Positions 51,901 through 61,433 of a stretch of 64,000 nucleotides of DNA are shown here, piece by piece. The position numbers and the translations under genes are program-made. The notes under the pieces are model-generated. The model saw only the letters and a program-made list of their open reading frames with translations. It made no database searches and was not told the origin of the DNA. Origin of the DNA: Dicaeum eximium (Eukaryota; Chordata; Aves; Passeriformes; Dicaeidae); the NCBI GenBank assembly GCA_013396995.1, contig VWZP01008290.1:21653-85652 (forward strand). The letters are read 5' to 3'. Positions within the stretch are counted from its first letter, which is position 1. Every line of letters begins with the position of its first letter.

Positions 51901-52710
51901 TTATTGGCCAATGCCACCAATAGATCAGATTGCAGGCCCCTAGAAATAAATAAGATTCTTACCATGTAACTTCAGGAGTGCAAAGTAAAAACCTGCCATC
52001 CAAAACCAGAGCTGTGGTAATAGTTCAGGAATCCCACATCGTCTTTGCAGCATAAACGTGTCTGACTGCTTCTCTGTACACACACAGAAGCTCATAAGTG
52101 CCAGAAACAGCAGCTTCTGGTGAATGTGAACTTGGAAGGGATGGCATCTATGTTGTCCTGTGTTGTCACCATGCACTGATTGCAGCAATAGCAGCCTTCT
52201 GTCCACTTCTACAGCCTTTTTGTTCAAGGACTTTAATTTGCTAACCTCTACAACAGCTTGGTGAGGATAGCTATGTAATAGTTTAATTCTCCACCACTTA
52301 CTCTGGCTAAGCAGTATTTTGTCACACAGTTGTTAATTTTAGGGGAACATCTATAACATCTGTGCCTGGCAGCCACTGAACTTCTATTTTGAAGGGTTAA
52401 ATTGGCTTCCCCAGTAGAGAAACCTCACCTAGGGCCTCTGTGCTCCTGAATCCCACCAGACAATCACAGCTGTAACACCTCCCTTCTGAGGTAGTATTAC
52501 TTAGGCAAGGCCTTGTTTACTTTCATGCTGTTTCTAGGTCTGCCTGGGAACACTGTGTAATACCAAAATATAGAATATTAAAATAATGCTACAGAATTGA
52601 TATCACTGTCAGTTCTTAAAAACACTTTTCAGTGCAATCCGCAGTAAACTATCAAGCAAAAACAACAGAGCCATTTCTATAAGATGAATGTGATATTTCA
52701 AAACCTACTC
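48993..52710. other. Unique AT-rich DNA, no gene seen
   Basis: TA-rich patches (about 50075-50165) and the GGTTTT repeat. A + strand frame at 51295-51531 begins with a hydrophobic stretch but has no other support. A consensus-like donor TCTG|GTAAGT at 49413 lacks a matching acceptor. Confidence 0.6.
50531..50568 (+). repeat. (GGTTTT)n short tandem repeat
   Basis: Five GG doublets each separated by four T, then a T run. This unit resembles ciliate telomere repeats but not vertebrate TTAGGG, so it is treated as a simple repeat. Confidence 0.95.
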
Positions 52711-53735
52711 TGTTGTTATGCAACAAACAAAATAGGGACTGATTAAGGATTAGGAGAAGGGCAAAAGTAGGCTCAAAACTTTAAAGAGTATAAAGAAAGC
52801 TTTATTAACACAACTAAAAGAAAAAATAATAAGAAATAAGGATAAACTTTCAGAACACTTCTCTTCCCCGCAACTCTTCCTTTTTTTCCCCACTGATAAG
52901 GTAAAGAGACAAAATCTGGTATTTTCAGTCAGTTTACCATCTCTAAAATAGTCTTTCTTCAGTTCATTTAGGAAGAGGAGTCTCTCTTGCTGTGCCTTGG
53001 CAACTTTTCCACAACAAGCAGTTCTGCCATGGCTTTAATTTTCACAAATAGCAGCTGCCTGGGAATCTGCAACCATGAAGCCCTTCCCAGAGTTTGGTAG
53101 TCTTCCCACAGCTACCAAGTATGGGTCATCTCAGATTATTGGGGTGAAATTTTCTTCATCCAGAGGGTTTCTTTTCCTTCTCTAGAGGCAGAGGATCTTG
53201 ATCACTCTTATCTGTCTCCATTCAAGCTTCTCATTGGATCACAACATTTCAACATCTCTTTGTTTCAGCATGGGTACCTTTGCTCATGTCTACGGTTTGA
53301 ACGCTTCATTCCCCCATATTTTCATGAACTCAGAGATATTTTAGTGTATCATAGTCCATCACTATGGCCTTACAAAAGAATTTCAGCTCAAAACTAAGGG
53401 CATCTCTTCATTTTCCTCCCACCTGGGATTTGACTACTTTTTCTTCACTGGCCTTGGTGTCTCTATGTTTTCTCTATGTGTCTTCACCCTTCACCCTCTT
53501 ACTTGAGAGAGGATTGATGTCTCTAAGTTTCATCTGTGCACTGAAAAATCAATATCTCACCCAGGCCTGTGGATGGTCACACGATCTCTGCTGGGCCCAG
53601 CCCAACCTCCTGTGTGATAGGGGGAACACAGGGCTGGTTTTTACTCATTGTAAAAAACAGGAAATAAAAAGAGAACTTTCCCCAGTTTTCTCCTCTCTGA
53701 AATATGGTTTAAAGAGGCATTTCCACCTTCTCTAA
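52711..53735 (-). mobile_element. Probable passerine retroviral LTR (right boundary uncertain)
   Basis: Read on the minus strand, the left part has an AATAAA polyadenylation signal (52801-52806 on +) followed by about 90 bp containing TTTGAGCCTACTTTTGCCCT and TCTCCTAATCCTTA, then a terminus reading CA when TG at 52711 is taken as the edge. This signal plus short U5 layout matches LTRs I know from songbird retroviruses. Further blocks to about 53.7 kb (CCAGATTTTGTCTCTTTACC on minus) fit the same family. I could not find a target duplication or the 5' terminus, so the right edge is a guess. The 123-codon + frame inside is not a gene. Confidence 0.6.
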
Positions 53736-53849
53736 TTGGTTCTGTCAAGCACAAGGAAAATTGTAATATTTGTACAGAGACGATGAGTTCCGTAGTTGAC
53801 CTTTTTTCCTTACCAAAAATTCAATTAAGGCAAACTCAGAGCAGAGACC

Positions 53850-54222
53850 CACCTGGAGCACTGCATCCAAGTGCTGAGTTGGCTCAGAGGATTGGACCAC
53901 CTCTGATATGGAGACAGGCTGAGAGAGATGGGACTGTTTAACCTGGAGAAGACTCTGGGCAGATCTTCTAACACCTTCTAGTACCACCAGAAAACCTTAA
54001 AGGGAGCTGGAGAGAGACTTTGGAGAAGAGCATGGAGTGATAGGACAAGGAGAAGTGGCTTCAAACTGACTTTAAATGGCTTCAAAGAGGAAAGGTTTTC
54101 ATTAGATATTAGGAAGAAATTATTTACTGTGAGGGTGGTGGAATACTGGAACAGTTTGTCCAGATAAGTTGTGGATGCCCCATTAGAACAAACTTTTGTG
54201 GATGTGGCAACAGAATGGAATG
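53850..54222 (+). mobile_element. CR1 LINE fragment (body of the 3' half) with internal deletion
   Basis: Sense-strand CR1 landmarks appear in the expected order: CACCTGGAGCACTGCATCCA, then GACAGGCTGAGAGAGATGGG, CTGTTTAACCTGGAGAAGAC, GATAGGACAAGG, ATTAGATATTAGGAAGAAAT, TTACTGTGAGGGTGGTGG, and GTGGATGCCCCATTAGAACA. Between the first and second landmarks the sequence is shorter than I expect for intact CR1, implying a deletion. The terminal repeat of the 3' end is not evident. No open frame of length survives. It sits just right of a minus-strand LTR. Confidence 0.9.
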
Positions 54223-54744
54223 CCAGTTTCTAAGGACCTTGTTGTTTTGCAGTTTCTGAGCTACTTATTTATATCATACATAATTTTGGTGGTTCTGCTG
54301 ATTGAGGAGGTAAAGTTGTATCCTGTGTTCATGTAAAGTAGCTCTCTCTCAATAAGTTACATTAAGTTAAATTCTGCAACGTCAGAAATAAAAAATACCT
54401 TAATTCACAGTTTTCCCACAGAAATACTTCTTTCTCTCTCTCAGGAACAAAGGAAATAAAGGTAGCTCTGATCCATCTACAGAGTTATTTATAGCTAGTG
54501 CTAGTTTCTGCTGAGTGACTATTCTGTGGTTATTTCATATTTATTCTTTGAGCAAAAGGTGCTGTTCGTACACCTAACAGAAAACATAAAGGATGAATGG
54601 ATATTTGTAAGATGTTAGGATACGAAGATCACAAGCTAAGAAATAAATACTATATTATTATTGTGAGTCACAGTATTCCTTACAACATTGAGTCATATTC
54701 CCTTTTTATACAATTAAATGACAAAATGATCCAGATGATGAAGT

Positions 54745-54863
54745 GCTAAAAGGAAAACCAAAAACCAAGCAACCAACCAAAAACAAAACCAAAAAACCCA
54801 AACAAACAAACAAAAAGAAAAACCACAAAACAAAATCAAACCAAAAAATCAAACCAAAAAATG
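54745..54863 (-). repeat. A/C-rich low-complexity tract (T/G tract in reverse)
   Basis: AAACCAAAAACC, (AACC)n and (AAAC)n variants over about 115 bp, nearly free of T and G. The composition is the reverse complement of the T/G tracts elsewhere in the window. Confidence 0.95.
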
Positions 54864-54992
54864 ATTGCCAAACACACATAATCATATGTCTTGCAGTATT
54901 TTCTGCATTGGTGGACAATCAGAAAATTACAGCAGTTATAAATAAACAAGACTAGTTAGAATATCTATATACCTACAGAATCTAGATGGTTT

Positions 54993-55072
54993 TCATTCCC
55001 TTCCCTTCCATTCCCATCCCTTCCCAGAACTTCCTGGAACTTCCCTTTCCTTCCCAGAACTTCCCTTCCCTG
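54993..55072 (+). repeat. CCCTT-type pyrimidine-rich degenerate minisatellite
   Basis: Degenerate TTCCC units with two TTCCCAGAACTTCC copies about 33 bp apart. One inner segment contains TTCCTGGAA, which is the textbook STAT-type dyad, but in a pyrimidine-rich repeat this is likely chance. Confidence 0.85.
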
Positions 55073-55119
55073 TGTGCCAAAGAAAAAATATCTCACATTT
55101 CATTTCTCACCCCTTGCAT

Positions 55120-55152
55120 GCACACATACACACACCTTACACACACACACAA
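55120..55152 (+). repeat. Imperfect (CA)n microsatellite
   Basis: Two CA runs interrupted by CATA and CCTTA. Confidence 0.93.
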
Positions 55153-55755
55153 ATAAATAGAATTGCTTATATAAAAAGTGTTCAAGGAAAAGGTTGTGCT
55201 TGCCTGAAGCAGAGGCCAGATGCTTTGACTTCCAGCTTTCTTCCATCAAAGCTGTGCAGTTTCGAAATTAAAATCTGCAGCAATAATGAAACATATTAAA
55301 ATGCATGCAAAGTCTTGAGGGCTTATAATATGCTAAAAACTGGCAATGCATGTTTACATCCATATATCAACTTGGATGTGCTGAAAAGATTTAAAGTGTA
55401 AAATATGCAAATATGTGTCATATTGTCACACTTGGTCTCCCTAATGGAACTCCCTTTCATCTCAACTCTCCTTAATTTCATGAATATTGCATGCCCCTCA
55501 CACCTTTTACTCCTGCTGTTGCTAGGCTGAGAAGATTATGAAAATATGTTAATAGTAACTTTCATCAAATAAAAGTTGCAATATTGAAAATAATAAAAAA
55601 GTGTCTTAAAATACAAATGGTTGAGTTTTTTAGCTAATTTTTTTCCCCACTGGAAGCTCAGATAACTACCAGCCACTTAAATTAACAAGAAAATACTGGG
55701 GAAATTATAAAAATCTCTGTATGTAAATTAATGAATTCAGCAAATTCATTCAAAT

Positions 55756-55783
55756 TGTGTGCATGTGTGTGTGCATGTGTATG
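55756..55783 (+). repeat. Imperfect (TG)n microsatellite
   Basis: GTGTGCATGTGTGTGTGC and variants. Confidence 0.9.
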
Positions 55784-55886
55784 TAAACATGACAAACATC
55801 TTGAGAAGTCTTTCTAGACAAAGAACCTTTGAAGGATTTTGGCATTGCCACACTTTTGTTTAAGCACCTAACTCTTTCCTTTTGGT

Positions 55887-55909
55887 TTTCATTTGTTTGT
55901 TTGTTTGTT
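55887..55909 (+). repeat. (TTTG)n microsatellite
   Basis: Five copies of TTTG ending in TTTATTTAC. Confidence 0.93.
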
Positions 55910-56175
55910 TATTTACAAGGACTACAAAGCAAGTTTAGGTAGTTTTACTTTTTCCCCTCATGTTCATTGCATAATATAATTCTTTTAAGGTTTTCAGAAA
56001 CCAGCACTTCTTTAATAAACAGAGCTCTTTGGAGATGTAGGGCCAAAAATTTGAGCTAAAATACCGGGTTTTTTTGGTTTTTTTTTTTTTTTTTAATAAT
56101 AGCTCACCTGTATATTTTTAAATTGCATGGATTTTGTCTGGTCAGTTGTTTTTTGTTAATTGTTTCTTGGCATTT

Positions 56176-56864
56176 GAGGAGACTCGAGGAGACTCGAGGA
56201 GAGGAGAGGAGAGGAGACTCGAGGAGAGGAGACTCGAGGAGAGGAGACTCGAGGAGAGGAGAGGAGAGGAGACTCGAGGAGAGGAGACTCGAGGAGAGGA
56301 GACTCGAGGAGAGGAGAGGAGAGGAGACTCGAGGAGAGGAGACTCGAGGAGAGGAGACTCGAGGAGAGGAGAGGAGAGGAGACTCGAGGAGAGGAGACTC
56401 GAGGAGAGGAGACTCGAGGAGAGGAGAGGAGAGGAGACTCGAGGAGAGGAGACTCGAGGAGAGGAGACTCGAGGAGAGGAGAGGAGAGGAGACTCGAGGA
56501 GAGGAGACTCGAGGAGAGGAGACTCGAGGAGAGGAGAGGAGAGGAGACTCGAGGAGAGGAGACTCGAGGAGAGGAGACTCGAGGAGAGGAGAGGAGAGGA
56601 GACTCGAGGAGAGGAGACTCGAGGAGAGGAGACTCGAGGAGAGGAGAGGAGAGGAGACTCGAGGAGAGGAGACTCGAGGAGAGGAGACTCGAGGAGAGGA
56701 GAGGAGAGGAGACTCGAGGAGAGGAGACTCGAGGAGAGGAGACTCGAGGAGAGGAGAGGAGAGGAGACTCGAGGAGAGGAGACTCGAGGAGAGGAGAGGA
56801 GACTCGAGGAGACTCGAGGAGAGGAGAGGAGACTCGAGGAGAGGAGAGGAGAGGAGAGGAGAGG
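56176..56864 (+). repeat. Pentamer-based minisatellite with a 55-bp higher-order unit
   Basis: The array is built entirely from two pentamers, GAGGA and GACTC. GACTC occurs 37 times, spaced 15, 15, 25 bp in a repeating cycle, which gives a 55-bp higher-order unit of eleven pentamers. From 56216 to 56766 this unit repeats exactly ten times with no mismatch that I can see. The spacing becomes irregular only at the edges: 10 then 25 bp on the left, and 20, 10, 20 bp on the right. Every GACTC followed by GAGGA creates the palindrome CTCGAG inside an otherwise purine-only strand. No frame contains a stop codon, so reading frames of 249 to 280 codons run through it on both strands. These are artefacts of composition (Arg/Glu-rich on +, Ser/Leu-rich on -) and not genes. 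Confidence 0.99.
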
Positions 56865-59774
56865 TCAAAAACCTCCCAGTTGACATAGACATTGTACAGG
56901 CAATGATTAAGCATCATTTTAACAAAGTCACAGGCTTAAAAGATTATTGGCTTTCTGGGCAGTGAGTGAGCAATAGCAGTTCATGTCAAGCTTCTTGTCA
57001 ACCAACACCTCCAAGTCCCTTCTACTCAGAGCTGCTGTCAATACATTATTCAAAGAAGAAATTGCAGTTCCTCCTCAGTTCGTGTGTCAAGACATTAGGC
57101 TGGTGAGAATTTTGACAGAAAAACAGGTAGAAGTTGGATTGTTTCAAACACCCTTCAGAAACCTCTCTGCACTTCATCACTGCGCTACCATGGCTGCTGT
57201 CGACAGATGGCATGGTGAAACCTCTCTGTAATAATCATGTAACTTTCTAAAACTGTTCCTTTTATTATCTGTCCTAAGCTCATCTATTTTTAACTACTGA
57301 GATTTATTATAAATGGAATAGCACAGCTTATAAGGTCGGGTAACCCTTGATTACAGCTACTGTAAATCAACCTAGATTCATTTTAATGAGACATTTTTTT
57401 TAATTTTTTTAAAGAGTTTTCAAAGAACAAACTTTTGATTGATTGTGCATGATCATTTTTCAGTCTTTTTCCCACAAATTGAATCCATGAACTTTCACAA
57501 CTTATTTCCAGAAACCTTGAAAGTTTTAATTTTCTTGTTGTTGTTGTTGTTGTTGTTCTGTTGGGGTTTTTTTGCCTGAACCATTGGAAATCTAAATAGA
57601 GGTATAGGTGTTTGAAATTGAAGTATACTTGAAACAATAGAATATATTCAACTGAGAGCTCTGTAAATCTACTAAAAATTTTTGGGATACATAAATACAC
57701 AGGTTGGGTTACATAAATAAAGCTATATGCATTAGACTATGCAGGCATTGATTGTAAGCACTCCTGCTGCAATTTAAAGGGTTTTTTCTATTTAATTAAT
57801 AGTAATTAATTAATAATAGTCCCATGGGTTGGGTATCTCAGGCTAGTTGAACTGGAAGTTCTCAAAGCACAGGTTCCCAGAGAGGGCATTGACCAAGCAC
57901 CCTGCCTATAACTCACTCTGGGGCTCTGACAGCAGATCAGAGGTTCAGACTGACACTATGTGTGCTCCTAAATTCCCTGGAAAAGTCCATCTCTTATTTT
58001 CCAGCAGGGATCTGCTGAAACAATGACTACTGGAATTTCAAAACTGGGCTTAGACTTAGCACCAGGGGTTCCCACTCAGGCAGAGTTTTAATTAATTATT
58101 GGCAGGACTAGGTCTGCTTCCTCGAGCTGTCTTTGGTCCTGTGTATGGCACAGTTTTGGCCAAAAGCAGGCCTCTGTCAACCAAAGGGATGAAGAGCAGC
58201 CTTCCTTCTTCACTGATCTAACCCTCTGCTTCCACTCTTTTGAGTTCTCATTGCTGGATTGAATCTCCCTGGGTTGCTGCAGCCTACTTCTGATATTCTA
58301 GTAGAATGAAAACTACTGACAGGGTAAGGAAAAAGTTCCTGCTCCTTTCTCCCCATTAATGCTTTATTCTGTTTATCCGTATGCAGGAAACTCGACATTT
58401 GAAAATGTGTGTGATTAGATGGCATGTGTATTCCTTTAAGAGACTTTATTTCTTAGCAAGGCTTCTGAAGAGTCTATTTCTTTTAATTTTTCATAAAGTG
58501 TAGCTTATGAAAAATTTAAATGAAATCATTTAGTAGTGATTGCTCCATAAACACAACATAAACTCCTTTAAAATTCCAATTATATAGGAGCTCACCTTTT
58601 TAAGTGGTTTTGAATGAAAATAGCAAAGTGCAACTACACTTCTTTCAGATGGATGGGGTGTAAAACCAAGGGCTTGACAAATTTCAACCATTAGAAATCT
58701 ATGGTTTTCCCCACACACCTCATGCAAATACAGCATGTGTAGCCAGATGATCTGGCTAAATTCCAGATAGAATAATTACATTCTATTTACTTAAAATGCT
58801 CCCATCACTCTCACTTGCAGGCAACATTCTTCTTCCTTTCCTCCCCTCTGATGATGACATCTTCCGCCATGGAGTTAGTGGCACTTTTCTGGTTGTTAAA
58901 ATAAGAATAGCCCTGCACTTATACACTCACAGGAGATAACAGGAGAGAAGACAACAACTTCACAGATTGCTGGCAGATAGATATTAAGGTATGGTGTCAT
59001 GGTCAGTGTGAGATGTATGTACAGTGCACAGCAAAATGGTTCCACCTGAGTCAACAAAGTTCTGTTAATTTATGCCCTTTAGAAGATTAAATTGAACAGA
59101 TTAAAAAACACAGGCCTGATCCTGACCTTCATAAAACATAAAATGCGATCAAATCCTTCAAGGTAGACCAGCTTAACACATGGCAAATATGGCCCAAAGC
59201 AAAACATTTTACTTCACTGCCTTCAGGAAGAAGATTCTTGTATTTAATTTCAGGCATGTACTCTGTTTTTTGTGAAAAGGGTAACTTGCTGGAACAGAGA
59301 AGTTAATTTCAATTTTTGTGTGAGAGCCAAACTCATTCTAATAGTATTGAACATCTCAAAAAAGAAGTTATGTGCTTTTGAACAGAAACTTGCAGCAAAG
59401 TTTCAGCATAAATATTTCTTAATTTGAGCACAAATTCATGCTTTCTATTGGTCTGACAGTGTACTCAGTAGCACACCCTTTATCATGGTTTTTGAGTACA
59501 TTTGCTGTTCCTGAGAGTAATTGCCCTTTTACTAACATGTATATAAAGAGAAAATGCTTGTCAGAATTTTTGCATTAAACCAAACAAAAAGTAGATAGAT
59601 AATGTTTTCTCAGACTTAGAAAACATACTGGCAAACACATTTTTCTATTATTCAACAAGTCTGATTTTTAACATATATTTCTGTCTGTAGCAGAAGCATG
59701 TTACCTCTTGTTCCTCATAGACTAGGGGGGATAATTCATTCCTTCTCCTTTTACAATGTCCCTTTACGCATTTT
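56865..59774. other. Unique DNA, no gene seen
   Basis: TTAATTAAT-rich palindromic patch at about 57791-57816. No transposon family or exon recognised. Confidence 0.65.
57535..57557 (+). repeat. (TTG)n microsatellite
   Basis: About 7.7 pure copies of TTG. Confidence 0.97.
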
Positions 59775-59962
59775 GCCAGATATTTTATGTCTCTCCTCAA
59801 TCTTCTTTTTGCCAGACTGAGCATGGCCAGCTCTGTTAACCTTTCCTCAAACTGGCAGCATTATTTTCCAATCCTTTTTATTATTCTCTTTCTCTTCTCA
59901 GAATCCATTCCAATCAGTCTTTTATTTTTGAAATATAGTGCATAATGCTCCATTGTGGCATT
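59775..59962 (-). mobile_element. Old, diverged CR1-type LINE fragment
   Basis: On the + strand TATGTCTCTCCTCAATCTTC, TTTTTGCCAGACTGAGCATG, TTAACCTTTCCTCAAACTGG and CAGAATCCATTCCAATCAGT follow one another. This corresponds in order to the reverse complement of the CR1 segment lying upstream of the 3' tail, the region with the 'CCTCAGTCTTCTTTTCCAGA'-like block. Divergence is high, so this is an old insertion. No 3' end is attached, so the piece is internal or its ends have decayed. Confidence 0.65.
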
Positions 59963-60599
59963 GGTTTCCTAGAAAATAAAGAGGGAGAAAGAGAGAGAGA
60001 AAGAGGAACATGTCAACGTTTGTGAGTTCAAAAGTGAAGTTCACTGCAATTTAACTGCATGGGCTCAACATGCCTGAAAAGATGCCTGAAAAGTTTCATA
60101 AAAAGTTACCTTTTATGAAAATAATATAGATGTGATTGAAATCAGTGTGGTGCTAATCAAATGATTAAAAATATGCAGATAGTTTCAATAATGTAACTTT
60201 TTTTTTTTCCCCACTACCCAGTCTGGATAATGTCTCTAATAATGCATGTGAGGTTTTGATCTTGCAAAGCCTGACATAAATGATCAATTAACCATGCTCA
60301 TCTTCCTGGTCCTTTCATCCACCATGTGAGAAAGGTTATGAATGTTCCTGGACCAATACAACATGCAAACCAATCTTGTAATGGAAATATTATTTTCCTA
60401 GGATTCTCCTGATGCTTTTTTGCCATAGTGCTCCATACGTAGAATTTGCTGACCTTGTCTTTACAAAGTTTAACTTTACAAAGTTTACAAATGCTTTTAC
60501 CTCTTATTTATCTTAAAAAAAATTATTTTCACTGTTTTAATGCCATTCCTTCAGATAGCCAAGACTGTAATGCATTTTCTTTCCAGATGAGATTCTTGG

Positions 60600-60880
60600 A
60601 AGATATTAATTAATTAGCTCTGGAGGAAGTTAATGCATTCTGTTCTCCAAGTTGCTGGCCAAAGCCCAGGACCTCAGGGAAGTTGCCTGTGAACTTCACA
60701 CTGTTTGACAGCAAGTGTCAGACACAGTCAAGTTGGGTCCACAATTCCAGGCACAGATTAGATAATTGTCTGGGCAAATGTCAAACGATAACTGTGTGTG
60801 TACATAATTATCCAATCTGCACATGTAACCTTCTTAATGCTTGCAAATTAGGCATGCAACTTCATCTACAAGTTACTTGA
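60600..60880. other. Possible conserved noncoding element
   Basis: Unique sequence of balanced composition between two AT-rich flanks, with TAATTAATTAGC at the left edge, several AAT-core sites and no recognisable repeat. The short + frame here (65 codons) has no recognisable features. Reported only as a block whose texture differs from the background. Confidence 0.2.
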
Positions 60881-61362
60881 ATGTGTTTTCACACTCATCT
60901 AGCCAAAAAGTCAGGCATACAAACTGTAATAATTATGCTATTGCTATGATTCTACTCTCGCTTGTGAGAGTCTAGATTGCACATTTTCATTCAATGACAA
61001 TTCTCACAAACTGTATAAAAGTCTTTTAAGTTTGAGTAGAATCAGGTGCTTGGATTTTAGTTTCATTCTCTGAATTTTAGATGCACTGTGGAAATAGCAA
61101 GTGGAACCCTGTTTAAAATGTGATTGAAACCATCACCTTGTTAAACTATTTGTTTCTTTCTGCAATGTCTGGCTTAAGCCAGAAGAAAATTAAAATATAC
61201 ATTTATGCTATGTGCTGAGCTTTAAGTTATTAAGCCCCCCAAATCAATGTATTCATACCTTTTTCTTTACTTTTTGTAATCCTCTCTGCTGGACCTAGGA
61301 AAATAGACTAAAATATTTCATCTTCTGTTTACACTTGTAATCCCTTTCTCATTCTCATTCAG

Positions 61363-61433
61363 AGCACTCATAGACATGCTGATGGAAAGCCCATTGAAAT
61401 TTCCTTTGACACCAGTGATCACTGGATCAGGAG
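61363..61433 (+). other. Candidate internal exon, 71 bp
   Basis: A pyrimidine-rich acceptor (CCCTTTCTCATTCTCATTCAG region ending at 61362) precedes the segment, and a consensus donor GAG|GTAAGT follows at 61434. A branch-point-like GACTAAA lies about 55 bp upstream of the AG. Two of three frames are open across the 71 bp; the frame starting at the first base reads Ser-Thr-His-Arg and contains KPIEISFDTSDHWIR. I do not recognise the protein. An open frame of this length is likely by chance, so the splice signals carry the case. No linked exon was established. Confidence 0.33.

Noticed and set aside
53364..53735. 123-codon + frame
   Set aside because: Lies antisense within the probable LTR and has no recognisable domain.
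55020..55060. STAT or heat-shock element
   Set aside because: TTCCTGGAA fits a STAT dyad but sits in a pyrimidine repeat, and the GAA/TTC spacing does not fit a heat-shock element.
56176..56864. CRISPR array
   Set aside because: There are no unique spacers; repeat and interval are both made of the same pentamers, and the DNA is eukaryotic.
56104..56965. Reading frames of 249 to 280 codons on both strands
   Set aside because: They are produced by the stop-free pentamer minisatellite; the same array is open in several frames at once.
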